DNA from: Flavobacteriaceae bacterium TMED179
GTDB taxonomy: Bacteria > Bacteroidota > Bacteroidia > Flavobacteriales > Flavobacteriaceae
DNA length: 30,250 nt
NCBI GenBank assembly: GCA_002169865.1
Contig: NHIC01000001.1
Location: 12,426 to 42,675 of the forward strand
Reading direction: 5' to 3'
Position 1 is the stretch's first letter, and each line of letters begins with the position of its first letter. Shown in pieces: positions 16,114 through 25,065 of this stretch. The position numbers were made by a program, and so were the translations under genes. The notes beneath the pieces are model-generated. The model ran no database searches. It was not told the origin of the DNA and saw only the letters and a list, made by a program, of their open reading frames with translations.

Positions 16114-17103
16114 TTAGATGAACTTCTGGTCAAGCAGGTGTTCAGCAATTTGAATGCTATTGGTTGCTGCTCCTTTTCTAAGGTTGTCGGCAACCACCCA
16201 AAGGTTAAGTGTTTTGTCTAGAGATTCGTCTTTTCTTATTCGCCCAACAAATACTTCATTCTTGCCTTCTGCATAAATGGGCATAGGATAGGTATTCGTA
16301 TCGGGATTATCTTGGACAACTAGCCCAGGACTCTCATTAAGTAGCTTTCTGACGGCCTCTAATTCGAAATCGTTTTTCAATTGCACATTGATCGATTCGC
16401 TGTGTCCACCTACTACAGGAATTCTTATGGCAGTGGCAGAAACTCCGATAGAGTTGTCGTTTAGAATTTTGTGAGTTTCATTCACCAATTTCATTTCTTC
16501 CTTGGTGTAACCGTTCTCCATAAAAACGTCACAGTGGGGCAATGCATTTCTATGAATGGGGTAGGGGTAGGCCATTTCGCCTTTCTCTTTATTGTATTCG
16601 TTTTCCAGCTGTTGCACTGCCTTCACCCCTGTTCCAGTTATCGATTGATAAGTTGACACCACTATGCGTTCAATTCCATATTGTTCTTGTAAGGGAGCCA
16701 ATGCAACTAACATTTGAATCGTAGAGCAATTGGGATTGGCAATAATTTTATCAGAAGAAGTCAATTTATCCGCATTGATTTCTGGAATAATTAATTTCTT
16801 AGTTGGATCCATTCGCCAAGCTGAGGAATTATCAATCACTATAGTCCCCGTTTCCGCAAACTTTGGAGCCCATTCTAATGAGGTCGAACCACCAGCAGAA
16901 AACAAGGCAATATCAGGTTTCATAGAAACCGCTGTTTCCAACCCTAAAACCTCATAGGAGCTGCCTGAATATACTATCTTTTTACCCACAGACCTTTCTG
17001 AAGCTACAGGAATTAACTCCGTAAAGGGGAAATTCCTCTCTGATAGGACTTGAAGCATCACCTCTCCAACCATTCCTGTTGCACCTACTACTGCTAATTT
17101 CAT
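16114..17103 (-). CDS. asd: aspartate-semialdehyde dehydrogenase
   Basis: NADPH-dependent reduction of aspartyl phosphate to the semialdehyde, the branch point to lysine/diaminopimelate, threonine and methionine. 329 residues. Nucleotide-binding GATGMVG at 7-13. Catalytic C126 in NPNCSTIQ, and proton-transfer H234 in VGGHSESINV. YQSITGTGVKAV is the usual substrate-side stretch. It lacks the long insert of the E. coli enzyme, so it belongs to the shorter Gram-positive-like branch. It has its own promoter and is probably monocistronic. Its product feeds diaminopimelate synthesis, in line with alr upstream on the same strand. Confidence 0.96.
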   Translation of the reverse strand: MKLAVVGATGMVGEVMLQVLSERNFPFTELIPVASERSVGKKIVYSGSSYEVLGLETAVSMKPDIALFSAGGSTSLEWAPKFAETGTIVIDNSSAWRMDPTKKLIIPEINADKLTSSDKIIANPNCSTIQMLVALAPLQEQYGIERIVVSTYQSITGTGVKAVQQLENEYNKEKGEMAYPYPIHRNALPHCDVFMENGYTKEEMKLVNETHKILNDNSIGVSATAIRIPVVGGHSESINVQLKNDFELEAVRKLLNESPGLVVQDNPDTNTYPMPIYAEGKNEVFVGRIRKDESLDKTLNLWVVADNLRKGAATNSIQIAEHLLDQKFI

Positions 17104-17119
17104 GGATTAAAATTTTTGG

Positions 17120-17149
17120 CAAAATTAAGCTTTATAACATTGCCCACAA
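17120..17149 (-). promoter_or_regulatory. promoter of asd
   Basis: Minus-strand TTG (17147-17149), a 19-nt spacer and a perfect -7 match TAATTTTG (17120-17127). Predicted RNA start near 17116 gives a leader of about 13 nt. This is the best match in the window to the Bacteroidota housekeeping promoter. Confidence 0.6.
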
Positions 17150-17209
17150 CTTCAATTTTATTTTTTTAAAATTTCAACTAGCCGTATGATTTATAACAGC
17201 CAATAATTT

Positions 17210-18298
17210 TTAGGTTTTAATAATCCTTGGAATTCGATTTCCCAAAGCAGAGAGTAATTCATAGGAAATGGTTCCAGCGTTTTCTGCCAATTCATCGGCT
17301 CTGACTCCTGACCCGATGACCACCACCTCGGATCCCTCATCGCAAGAGATATCTCCAAGTTCGACCATGATCATGTCCATACAGACATTTCCTACTACCT
17401 GTGCTTTGTGGCCATCGATCGATACCCAGCCTTTACCATGTCCATATTGCCTCGAAAAGCCATCGGCATGTCCAATGGGTAGGACACCAACTCGGGTGTT
17501 TCGGGGAGCTTTCCAGCCACAATTGTAACCTACCGTCTCACCTGCCTTGATCTCATGAATCTGGGTAATGTTCGTTTTCAGTTGAGCAACCGGTTGCAAA
17601 GTCCCGTTCCATTCAGGATTATTTGCAAAGCCATACAATCCAATACCAACCCTTACCCAATCCAAATGATACTCAGGATAATTGAAGAGGCCTGAGGTAT
17701 TTAGAAGGTGGAACTCAGGTTTAAGATCATTAGCTTTTTTGTGTTTTTGCATGATCTCTTTGAAGAGACCGATTTGACGCTCAGTTTCCGCATCTGGCTT
17801 GGGGGATTCCGTTTGTCCTAGATGAGAGTAGATGGATTTTACCTCAAAAGGGGCATTACTGATTTCCTCCAGGACCCAATTTGCCTCGTCGGGGTGAAAA
17901 CCAATTCGATTTAAACCCGTATTATATTTAATGTGTATTGGATAAGCGGCTTTTTTTTCCTCCCTTACGCTCTCCGCAAATTTTCCCCAACTCTTCTTGC
18001 TGTATAAGACTGGTTCCAAATTGTGATGGATGATATTATTAAAATTTTCTAACTGTGGATAGAAAACTAAAATAGGAACTTTTATTCCGATTTGCCTGAG
18101 TTGGGCAGCTTCCTTAGCATAGGCTACTGCAAGAGCTTCTATACCCAGCCTAACTAATTTTTCGGCTATAGAGGAAGCAACGCTACCGTAGGCATTTGCC
18201 TTAATCACTCCTATCATTTTGGAATTGGGATTAAGCCTTTCTCTGAGCGAAAAATAGTTGTACTCTAGTTTTTTTAAATCAATTTCAAGAAGAGTCAA
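17210..18298 (-). CDS. alr: alanine racemase
   Basis: PLP enzyme interconverting L- and D-alanine for peptidoglycan. 362 residues. The PLP lysine is K33 in IKANAYG, where most family members have KADAYGHG; the HG is SV here. The second catalytic residue is Y258 in VGYNCGW. RIGF (131-134), GIGLYG (218-223) and VCMDM (305-309) match family positions. In many Bacteroidota, alr is fused to a murF-like ligase, but this one stands alone. Its ATG overlaps the tdk stop by four bases (ATGA), so it is translationally coupled to tdk. Confidence 0.94.
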   Translation of the reverse strand: MTLLEIDLKKLEYNYFSLRERLNPNSKMIGVIKANAYGSVASSIAEKLVRLGIEALAVAYAKEAAQLRQIGIKVPILVFYPQLENFNNIIHHNLEPVLYSKKSWGKFAESVREEKKAAYPIHIKYNTGLNRIGFHPDEANWVLEEISNAPFEVKSIYSHLGQTESPKPDAETERQIGLFKEIMQKHKKANDLKPEFHLLNTSGLFNYPEYHLDWVRVGIGLYGFANNPEWNGTLQPVAQLKTNITQIHEIKAGETVGYNCGWKAPRNTRVGVLPIGHADGFSRQYGHGKGWVSIDGHKAQVVGNVCMDMIMVELGDISCDEGSEVVVIGSGVRADELAENAGTISYELLSALGNRIPRIIKT

Positions 18299-18918
18299 GA
18301 TTCTTTCTTTTTATCATTCTTTTTGGAGGCCTCTTTTTCTAGCTCTTTTAAAGCCCTATTAAAAGCGCCTCTACTCAATGGCTCATAATTATTTTTTTCT
18401 CCCAAAACAACCAAGTCTTTTTGATCTGATGTTCTATGGCTATAATGTGCCAAGTTACCCGTTCGGGTACAAACAGCGTGAACCTTAGTGACATATTCTG
18501 CTGTGGCCATGAGTGCTGGCATGGGACCGAAAGGGTTTCCCTTGTAATCCATATCAAGTCCCGTAACAATTACCCGCATGCCACGATTGGCCAAATCATT
18601 GCAAACTTCTACAATCTCATCATCAAAAAATTGGGCCTCATCAATCCCCACCACTTCACAGTCATTCGCCAAAATAGGAATGTTGGCCGCCGCAGGTACC
18701 GAGGTAGAAGGAATCTGATTGGAGTCATGTGAAGTGACCATCTGGTCATCGTAACGCAGGTCAATGGCCGGTTTAAAAATTTCTATTTTTTGATTTGCGA
18801 ATCGGGCGCGTTTTAAGCGACGAATCAACTCCTCTGTTTTTCCCGAAAACATCGACCCGCAAATTACCTCGATCCATCCAAATTGTTCTTCATGGTTTAC
18901 AGGATTTTCTAAAAACAT
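18295..18918 (-). CDS. tdk: thymidine kinase (zinc-site-poor form)
   Basis: Salvage phosphorylation of thymidine. From the ATG at 18916-18918 it is 207 residues, starting MFLENP, which fits the usual start in this phylum better than the ATG six codons upstream. P-loop G21-S-M-F-S-G-K27-T. Catalytic E94 in DEAQF. The lasso domain normally binds zinc through four cysteines. Here it reads C150-T-R-T153-G with no second pair (PLSRGAF), so the zinc site is missing. A lysine-rich tail (190-207) follows. alr overlaps its stop. Activity is still expected because P-loop and base-binding parts are intact. Confidence 0.94.
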   Translation of the reverse strand: MFLENPVNHEEQFGWIEVICGSMFSGKTEELIRRLKRARFANQKIEIFKPAIDLRYDDQMVTSHDSNQIPSTSVPAAANIPILANDCEVVGIDEAQFFDDEIVEVCNDLANRGMRVIVTGLDMDYKGNPFGPMPALMATAEYVTKVHAVCTRTGNLAHYSHRTSDQKDLVVLGEKNNYEPLSRGAFNRALKELEKEASKKNDKKKES

Positions 18919-18937
18919 TTTGTAATTTACAATCAAA

Positions 18938-18945
18938 CAAAGGTA
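18938..18945 (-). promoter_or_regulatory. -7 promoter element for tdk-alr
   Basis: Minus-strand TACCTTTG, a perfect TAnnTTTG match 19 bases ahead of the tdk ATG, in the short divergent gap. The -33 region is not convincing. Confidence 0.35.
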
Positions 18946-18976
18946 TTAAAAACAAAGTTTCTTAATAGGATGATTT

Positions 18977-19630
18977 ATGCCCAATAAAATCCATCAACAA
19001 CTCAAACAGTTGGCTAAAGAAATTCTTAAGTTAGAGGAGCCTTACAAGTATCAGAAGGTTTACGATGCTACTTTTCAACTATTCGAATACCTAATTCTAA
19101 TCAAAAATACGGAAGGCTTTAATAAAGATTTTTGGGAGGATTCAGAAACCAATTTCGATCGAACTGTCGATTTTATCAAACCTAAACCCGAGTCGGAAAG
19201 ACCTCAAGAACACTTTAGTGATCAGGAGGAATTAACCCCAATTATGGATACTATCAAAGAAATCGATAAAGAAATACCTGAGGTAAAGCCCTCGGTAACC
19301 GACTTATTTGAGGACAACAATATTGAGCTGTTATTTGAAAAGAAAAAAGAAGTTCCAATTGCTAACAACGAAACACAAAAAAGTTTAAATGATAAGTTTT
19401 CTAAGACTCTCAATATAGACCTTAATGATCGAACGGCATTTATTAAATATCTTTTTGATAAAAATCCCAATGACTATCATCGAGCTATTTCTCAGATTAC
19501 TACCCTACAAAATTGGGAGGCTGCACAAAAATTCATTCTCGAAATGATCAAGCCTGATTACAACTATTGGGAGGGGAAAGAACAATATGAAAGTCGATTT
19601 TTGAAAATTATAGAGAATAATTTTCAGTAG
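18977..19630 (+). CDS. conserved-looking protein of unknown function next to rsmI
   Basis: 217-residue acidic, soluble protein without signal peptide or membrane segment. It has three parts. An N-terminal helical region at 1-60 reads KIHQQLKQLAKEILKLEEPYKYQKVYDATFQ when taken in two pieces. A charged linker rich in E, K and P covers about 65-135. A compact C-terminal region at about 140-215 contains LNIDLNDRTAFIKYLF, SQITTLQNWEAA and PDYNYWEGKEQYE. The C-terminal part looks like the folded, conserved domain. I recall similar unnamed proteins in other Bacteroidota, from memory only. It is 13 bp ahead of rsmI on the same strand, which suggests cotranscription with rsmI and recJ. No function can be assigned. 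Confidence 0.85.
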   Translation: MPNKIHQQLKQLAKEILKLEEPYKYQKVYDATFQLFEYLILIKNTEGFNKDFWEDSETNFDRTVDFIKPKPESERPQEHFSDQEELTPIMDTIKEIDKEIPEVKPSVTDLFEDNNIELLFEKKKEVPIANNETQKSLNDKFSKTLNIDLNDRTAFIKYLFDKNPNDYHRAISQITTLQNWEAAQKFILEMIKPDYNYWEGKEQYESRFLKIIENNFQ

Positions 19631-19643
19631 CATTTTCATTTCT

Positions 19644-20330
19644 ATGAATGACAAAAAAATGGGGGAGCTTTTTTTAGTACCAACACCGATAGGAAATCTT
19701 GGAGACATGACCTACAGGGCTGTAGATACCTTAAAAATGGCAGACCTTATATTGGCGGAGGATACTCGAACCAGTAGTAAGCTACTCAATCACTATCAAG
19801 TTACTACACCTATGCAAGCTTTCCATATGCACAATGAGCACAGAAAATTACAAGAGGTTACTTCAAAATTGACCGCTGGAATAAAGATGGCACTCATATC
19901 AGACGCGGGTACTCCCGGTATTTCTGATCCTGGTTTTCTTTTGGTTCGTGAGGCATTGTCACTCAATTTGAAAGTTACTTGTTTGCCCGGTCCTACTGCA
20001 CTTATCCCTGCATTGGTGCAAAGTGGCTTGGCTTCAGATCGTTTTGTTTTTGAAGGGTTTTTACCCCCAAAAAAAGGAAGAACCAAACGTTTGAAACTGT
20101 TGTCTAATGAATCTAGAACACTCATTTTTTACGAATCGCCTCATAAACTACTCAAAACTTTGGGCCAGATTTCTGAAATCTTTGGTCCCAACAGAGGGGT
20201 TTCCATTTCCAGAGAGCTTTCAAAAATATTTGAAGAAACTTACAGAGGATCAATAAAAGAAGCTGTGGACTATTTCACCACCCTAGCCCCTAAAGGAGAA
20301 TTTGTCATTTGTATAGCAGGCAATAATTAA
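19644..20330 (+). CDS. rsmI: 16S rRNA (cytidine-1402) 2'-O-methyltransferase
   Basis: Methylates the ribose of C1402 in the decoding centre of the small subunit, using SAM. 228 residues from ATG 19644; an ATG at 19659 would remove five residues and is equally plausible. The tetrapyrrole-methylase fold is clear: LFLVPTPIGNLGDMT at the start, AEDTRTSSKLL, SDAGTPGISDPG and LPGPTALIPAL for SAM binding, then FEGFLPPKKGRTKRL and YESPHKLL. It follows the unknown gene by 13 bp and precedes recJ by 8 bp. The protein is shorter than E. coli RsmI, lacking its C-terminal extension. Confidence 0.94.
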   Translation: MNDKKMGELFLVPTPIGNLGDMTYRAVDTLKMADLILAEDTRTSSKLLNHYQVTTPMQAFHMHNEHRKLQEVTSKLTAGIKMALISDAGTPGISDPGFLLVREALSLNLKVTCLPGPTALIPALVQSGLASDRFVFEGFLPPKKGRTKRLKLLSNESRTLIFYESPHKLLKTLGQISEIFGPNRGVSISRELSKIFEETYRGSIKEAVDYFTTLAPKGEFVICIAGNN

Positions 20331-20338
20331 TAATAGAG

Positions 20339-22027
20339 ATGCAATGGAGCCCTAAACCTCTTCCCGATAATGACAAAATCAAACACCTACAGTTAGAAAT
20401 AGGCGTTCCACAAGAAATCGCATCCTTGCTTTTACAACGGGGTATCGATGATTACGAATCCGCCAAATCTTTTTTTCGTCCAGAACTCTCAGATTTACAT
20501 GACCCATTCCTAATGTTGGATATGCGAGAGGCAGTTTATCGGATTATTGAGGCCATCCAAAAAGAGGAAAAAATAATGGTTTATGGGGATTATGATGTCG
20601 ACGGAACTACAGCTGTAGCCCTTGTATACTCATTTTTAATGAAAATCTACCCCCAATGTATTTATTATATCCCTGACCGTTTTGAGGAAGGTTATGGTAT
20701 TTCTACTAAAGGAATAGATCACGCCAAAGGAGAAAATATTGGATTGATTATTGCCATGGATTGTGGAATAAAAGCAGTCGATAAGGTTAACTATGCCAAA
20801 ACTTTGGGGATTGATTTTATCATCTGCGATCACCATTTACCAGGTGAAGTGCTTCCAAAGGCTGTTGCAATTTTAGACCCCAAACAACCCGAATGTTCCT
20901 ATCCATTCAAAGAACTATGTGGATGCGGAATAGGTTTTAAACTGATCCAAGCCCTCAACCAAGAACAAAAAGGTACGTTAGAGAACCTTCTCCCTTTTAT
21001 AGATTTGGTCGCTATTGCAATTGCCGCAGATATTGTGCCTATAGTTAGAGAGAATAGGGTACTTACTTATTTTGGTATTCAACAAATTCAAGAAAACCCA
21101 AGATTGGGTATCCGTTTTTTTATCAGTAAACTCAAAAGGAAAATTAACGTCTCCGATTTGGTATTTGTCATTGCACCAAGGATCAATGGTGCAGGAAGAA
21201 TCAATCATGGCATTCATGCTGTTGCTCTGCTTTTATCAGAGAATCAAGAGGTGGCTCTCTCCAGAGGAAGAGCTATAGAATTATTCAACAGTGAGCGCAA
21301 AGAGCTGGACCAAAAAATTACAGCCCAAGCTCTTGATCAAATTAAACTAAATGAAGAGGAATATTCCTACTCATCTGTTGTTTTTCAGCCCGATTGGCAC
21401 AAGGGTGTGCTTGGGATAGTGGCTTCAAGACTTATCGAGAACTATTACCGACCTACCATTGTTTTTGCCGTCTCAGGAGATCATTTCACTGGTTCGGCGC
21501 GATCGGTAAAAGGAGTAGATATTTATCAGATTTTGGAGACTTGTAAGGAGCATATTGTTCAATTTGGAGGCCACCGTTATGCTGCGGGACTAACGATTAA
21601 CCCCGAGGATTATCTCACCTTTAAAAGAGCATTTGAATTGGCAGTTGAACAGACCGTATTGCCAGAACAGCGCATCCCTTCCATCTCCTATGACCTTGAA
21701 ATCACATTAGATAAAATCTCCCCAAAATTTCATAGAATCATGGCACAGATGGCTCCTTTTGGCCCAGGCAATATGTGCCCTGTTTTTTTGACCAAAGACT
21801 GCTTGGACGAGGGCAGGACTAAGGCAGTTGGTGATGATCAACGTCATTTAAAACTTGAAGTGAGAGACGAATCAAAATCTACCTTATCGGGAATTGGTTT
21901 TGGGATGGCCAATCACATCAGTAAAATCAAAAATATGGAGCTTTTTGATATACTTTACACAGTAGACGAAAACGAGTTCAGGGGAGAGAAGAGCCTCCAA
22001 CTGAAACTCAAAGACCTTAAATTCTAA
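20339..22027 (+). CDS. recJ: single-stranded-DNA-specific 5'-3' exonuclease
   Basis: Exonuclease for recombination, mismatch repair and base excision repair. 562 residues. DHH domain: D84-Y-D86-V-D88-G, D141 (MDCGIKA) and D164-H165-H166 carry the metal ligands. The DHHA1 domain near residues 340-420 has ARSVKGVDI and FGGHRYAAGL. A C-terminal OB-like region (about 450-562) follows. The stop at 22027 is two bases from the stop of the convergent pgi, with no room for a terminator, so the two transcripts must overlap at their 3' ends. Confidence 0.95.
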   Translation: MQWSPKPLPDNDKIKHLQLEIGVPQEIASLLLQRGIDDYESAKSFFRPELSDLHDPFLMLDMREAVYRIIEAIQKEEKIMVYGDYDVDGTTAVALVYSFLMKIYPQCIYYIPDRFEEGYGISTKGIDHAKGENIGLIIAMDCGIKAVDKVNYAKTLGIDFIICDHHLPGEVLPKAVAILDPKQPECSYPFKELCGCGIGFKLIQALNQEQKGTLENLLPFIDLVAIAIAADIVPIVRENRVLTYFGIQQIQENPRLGIRFFISKLKRKINVSDLVFVIAPRINGAGRINHGIHAVALLLSENQEVALSRGRAIELFNSERKELDQKITAQALDQIKLNEEEYSYSSVVFQPDWHKGVLGIVASRLIENYYRPTIVFAVSGDHFTGSARSVKGVDIYQILETCKEHIVQFGGHRYAAGLTINPEDYLTFKRAFELAVEQTVLPEQRIPSISYDLEITLDKISPKFHRIMAQMAPFGPGNMCPVFLTKDCLDEGRTKAVGDDQRHLKLEVRDESKSTLSGIGFGMANHISKIKNMELFDILYTVDENEFRGEKSLQLKLKDLKF

Positions 22028-22029
22028 AA

Positions 22030-23676
22030 TTAGCTTCTCAATTTTTTGTAGTGTTGGATCAGCCCTTGGGTTGAAGAATCATGGTGATCCAATTTCTCTT
22101 TGTCGAAATCTTTGAGGATGTTATTGGCCAACTGCTTACCCAATTCTACTCCCCATTGGTCGTAACTAAAGATATTCCATATTACACCCTGAACAAAAAT
22201 TCTGTGCTCGTAAAGGGCGATAAGTGATCCTAAGTTACTCGGGGTGAGCTGCTCAATAAATAAGGTGTTGGAAGGGCGGTTCCCTTCAAAAATCTTAAAT
22301 GGTAATAGTGCTTCGATTTGTGCTGGAGATTTTCCTTGATTGGAGAGCTCTTTTCTTACTGTCTCCTCATTTTTACCCAGCATCAAGGCTTGGGTTTGAG
22401 CGAAAAAATTAGACATTAGTTTATCCTGATGATCATTTCCCTCATTCAATGGTTGGGCAAAGCCTATAAAGTCAGCGGGAATCATCTTGGTTCCTTGGTG
22501 CATCAATTGGAAAAAGGCATGCTGTGCATTGGTTCCAGAGGCACCCCAAATGATGTTCCCTGTATGATAATCTACTGATTTTCCACTTCTGTCCACCCTT
22601 TTTCCATTACTTTCCATAATGGCTTGTTGCAGGTAGGAGGGGAGATTTCTCAAATATTGAGAGTAGGGTATGATGGCTTCGGTTTCTACTTCCCAAAAAT
22701 TATTGTACCAAACTGTAATGAGGGCCAAAATAACAGGAATGTTCTCATTAAAAACGGCGGTACGAAAATGTTGGTCCATTTTTCCTGCCCCTTTAAGTAA
22801 ATCGTCAAAATGCTTTGGGCCAACAGCCAAACAGATTGATAGTCCTACAGTACTCCATAGTGAAAAACGTCCCCCAACCCAATCGTTCATGGGGAAAATA
22901 TTCCCTTCGGCTATACCAAAATCGGTTACCTTTTCCAAGTTAGTGGAAATAGCGACAAAATGATTGCTGATGGCTGATACGGGCGCATGGTTTAAAAACC
23001 ATTTCCTTAGGGTGTTGGCATTAGTCACTGTTTCTTGGGTGGTAAAAGTTTTTGAAACTATCAAAAATAATGTAGTCTCTGGATCCAATTTTTGGATCAC
23101 TTCTTCCACATGATCTCCCTCAACATTTGAGATAAAAACCATTTGTAGGTGATTTCTGTAAAACTCAAGTGCTTCGGTTACCATAGCAGGTCCTAAATCC
23201 GATCCACCAATTCCAATGTTGACTACATGGCTAATTTTTTTTCCCGTATGACCTTTCCAATTGCCTGAAATTACCTTATCGGAAAAATCGTACATCTGTT
23301 TTTTGACTGCTTGAATTTTTGGAGTGATGTCCTCTCCGTCTACCATTATGGATTTGGGATTGAGCTGTCTTAGTGCAGTATGGAGAACAGCTCTGTCCTC
23401 TGTCTCGTTTATCTTTCCTCCGGTAAAATAATCTTCAATGGCATCGTTTAGACCTGCTTCACTCGCCATGCTCGTCAATAGACTTAAGGTTTCTAAATCC
23501 AACAAGTTCTTGGAGTAATCCACATAAAAAGAGTCCCAACGAAGGGAAAGGTTTTCCGCGCGCTTGGGGTCTTCGGAGAAGTAGTCGGTAATTTTTTTAT
23601 GAATGTTTTTTTTGAAGTTGGACTCCAACAATTTCCAAGATTTGAGAGATAAAGGATTTTGCTTATTTAATGTCAC
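22030..23676 (-). CDS. pgi: glucose-6-phosphate isomerase
   Basis: Interconverts glucose 6-phosphate and fructose 6-phosphate in glycolysis and gluconeogenesis. 548 residues, the long bacterial/eukaryotic form. Catalytic residues fall at the same numbers as in E. coli: E355 (MESNGKR), H386 (NAQHAFF) and K514 (ELGKQLA). NIGIGGSDLGP at 153-163 and GNDHQD are also present. Its start overlaps the upstream M23 lipoprotein by 14 bp, so the two are translationally linked, an odd pairing of central metabolism with wall remodelling. Confidence 0.96.
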   Translation of the reverse strand: MTLNKQNPLSLKSWKLLESNFKKNIHKKITDYFSEDPKRAENLSLRWDSFYVDYSKNLLDLETLSLLTSMASEAGLNDAIEDYFTGGKINETEDRAVLHTALRQLNPKSIMVDGEDITPKIQAVKKQMYDFSDKVISGNWKGHTGKKISHVVNIGIGGSDLGPAMVTEALEFYRNHLQMVFISNVEGDHVEEVIQKLDPETTLFLIVSKTFTTQETVTNANTLRKWFLNHAPVSAISNHFVAISTNLEKVTDFGIAEGNIFPMNDWVGGRFSLWSTVGLSICLAVGPKHFDDLLKGAGKMDQHFRTAVFNENIPVILALITVWYNNFWEVETEAIIPYSQYLRNLPSYLQQAIMESNGKRVDRSGKSVDYHTGNIIWGASGTNAQHAFFQLMHQGTKMIPADFIGFAQPLNEGNDHQDKLMSNFFAQTQALMLGKNEETVRKELSNQGKSPAQIEALLPFKIFEGNRPSNTLFIEQLTPSNLGSLIALYEHRIFVQGVIWNIFSYDQWGVELGKQLANNILKDFDKEKLDHHDSSTQGLIQHYKKLRS

Positions 23677-24958
23677 TTTCTGAGAGGGCTAGTGCTGAGT
23701 TAATGTATGATGATTCTGGGAAGAAAGATATGCAATCGAGTTGGGTTTTCAAATCTATAATGGCATTTAAATAGTTCACTTTTAGTTGGTTTGAAATGGG
23801 TTTTGCTTCAGGTAGTTTTTGTCGGAAGGGGTCTACCTGTCTACCGTTTTTCCAAAACCGGTAGCACACGTGGGGTCCTGAGGTGTAACCTGTCATTCCC
23901 ACCCATCCGATGACTTGACCTTGGGTGACAAACTGCCCTTTTTTAACCTTTCGGCGTTTCATATGGAGGTATTGAGTGCTATAAGTATTATTGTGCTTTA
24001 TGGTTACATAATTTCCATTTCCTATGGTGTAAGAAGATTTGACGACTACTCCATTGGCAGTTGCCAGTATGGGTGTTCCGACATTGGCAGCAAAGTCAGT
24101 ACCGCGGTGGGGTTTGACACGATTGCCGTAATAGGCGATTCTACGTTTAAGGTTATAGCGAGATGTTACAGGTCCAAACTTCACAGGAGCTTTTAAAAAA
24201 GCCCTTCGGAGATTTTTGGCATTTTCATCAAAATATTCAACAATACCTTTGAGGGAATCAGGTTTAAACTCGAAGGCATAAAAATCCTTTCCAGCATGTT
24301 GAAATATGGCTGCTTTTATACGTTCAATACCAATGGAAACAGTGTCATTTACAAATTTTTCAGTATAAATCACCTTAAATCGGTCTCCTTTGTGCAGACG
24401 GTAAAAATCTATATTCCAAGCATAAACGTCCGCCAAATAATAGGTCAATTGATAGTTTAACCCACTATTGTTCATGGTCTCATAGAGCGAATTTTCGATC
24501 ACTCCATTTCCTTCTTTTTGCAAAATCTTTACAGGCTTGGTCACCATCTTACCATAAATACTGTCCCTTAACTGAATCACGGTGTAGCTCTCCACATCGG
24601 GCTCATAGATGAACGCTTTTGGCGGAGCTATACTGTCTTTTGAATAGAGAAGTTTGAAGGTTTTACCAGTCACAAGTCGCCTGACATTTACATTTCTTTT
24701 GATGCTTTGTAGAATCTTATAAACCTCTGGATAGTCAATTCCATTTTCCTCTAGAATTGAACCAAACGTGTCTCCCCTCCTGATTTTTTTCTTTACGATT
24801 CTGAATTGATCCAAGTCAAAACCGTATTTCAATTTTTTTGGTTTAATTTCTGTTTTAGGGCTAGCGGTTTTAACTGGATAGATAGGATTGTTTGACTCAC
24901 ATGAAGAAAGTATAGCAACTATTCCTAATATATGTAGTATGACAAAAACTTTATTCAT
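23663..24958 (-). CDS. M23-family peptidoglycan peptidase, lipoprotein
   Basis: Envelope protein of 431 residues from the ATG at 24956-24958. An upstream start at 25012 would put 18 charged residues before the signal, so it is rejected. Lipobox ending at C20. A central region (about 50-120) with RRGDTFGSILEENG is an OapA/LysM-like module. The M23 (LytM) domain spans about 260-385: H284-R-G-T-D288, Y331-H332 and H363-V-C365. In active M23 enzymes the last motif is HxH, with the second His binding zinc; here it is Cys. All other catalytic positions are intact, so it may use Cys as ligand or serve as an inactive activator. Cotranscribed with pgi. Confidence 0.92.
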   Translation of the reverse strand: MNKVFVILHILGIVAILSSCESNNPIYPVKTASPKTEIKPKKLKYGFDLDQFRIVKKKIRRGDTFGSILEENGIDYPEVYKILQSIKRNVNVRRLVTGKTFKLLYSKDSIAPPKAFIYEPDVESYTVIQLRDSIYGKMVTKPVKILQKEGNGVIENSLYETMNNSGLNYQLTYYLADVYAWNIDFYRLHKGDRFKVIYTEKFVNDTVSIGIERIKAAIFQHAGKDFYAFEFKPDSLKGIVEYFDENAKNLRRAFLKAPVKFGPVTSRYNLKRRIAYYGNRVKPHRGTDFAANVGTPILATANGVVVKSSYTIGNGNYVTIKHNNTYSTQYLHMKRRKVKKGQFVTQGQVIGWVGMTGYTSGPHVCYRFWKNGRQVDPFRQKLPEAKPISNQLKVNYLNAIIDLKTQLDCISFFPESSYINSALALSESDIK

Positions 24959-25065
24959 ATGGTTACGAATAGTTTTTTTGTTTAATACAAATTTCTTGCT
25001 TTGTGCACTCAATCACAAGGGATTTAACAAAAAGTTATTCAAAGAGTAATAAACAAAAGGGAAGT

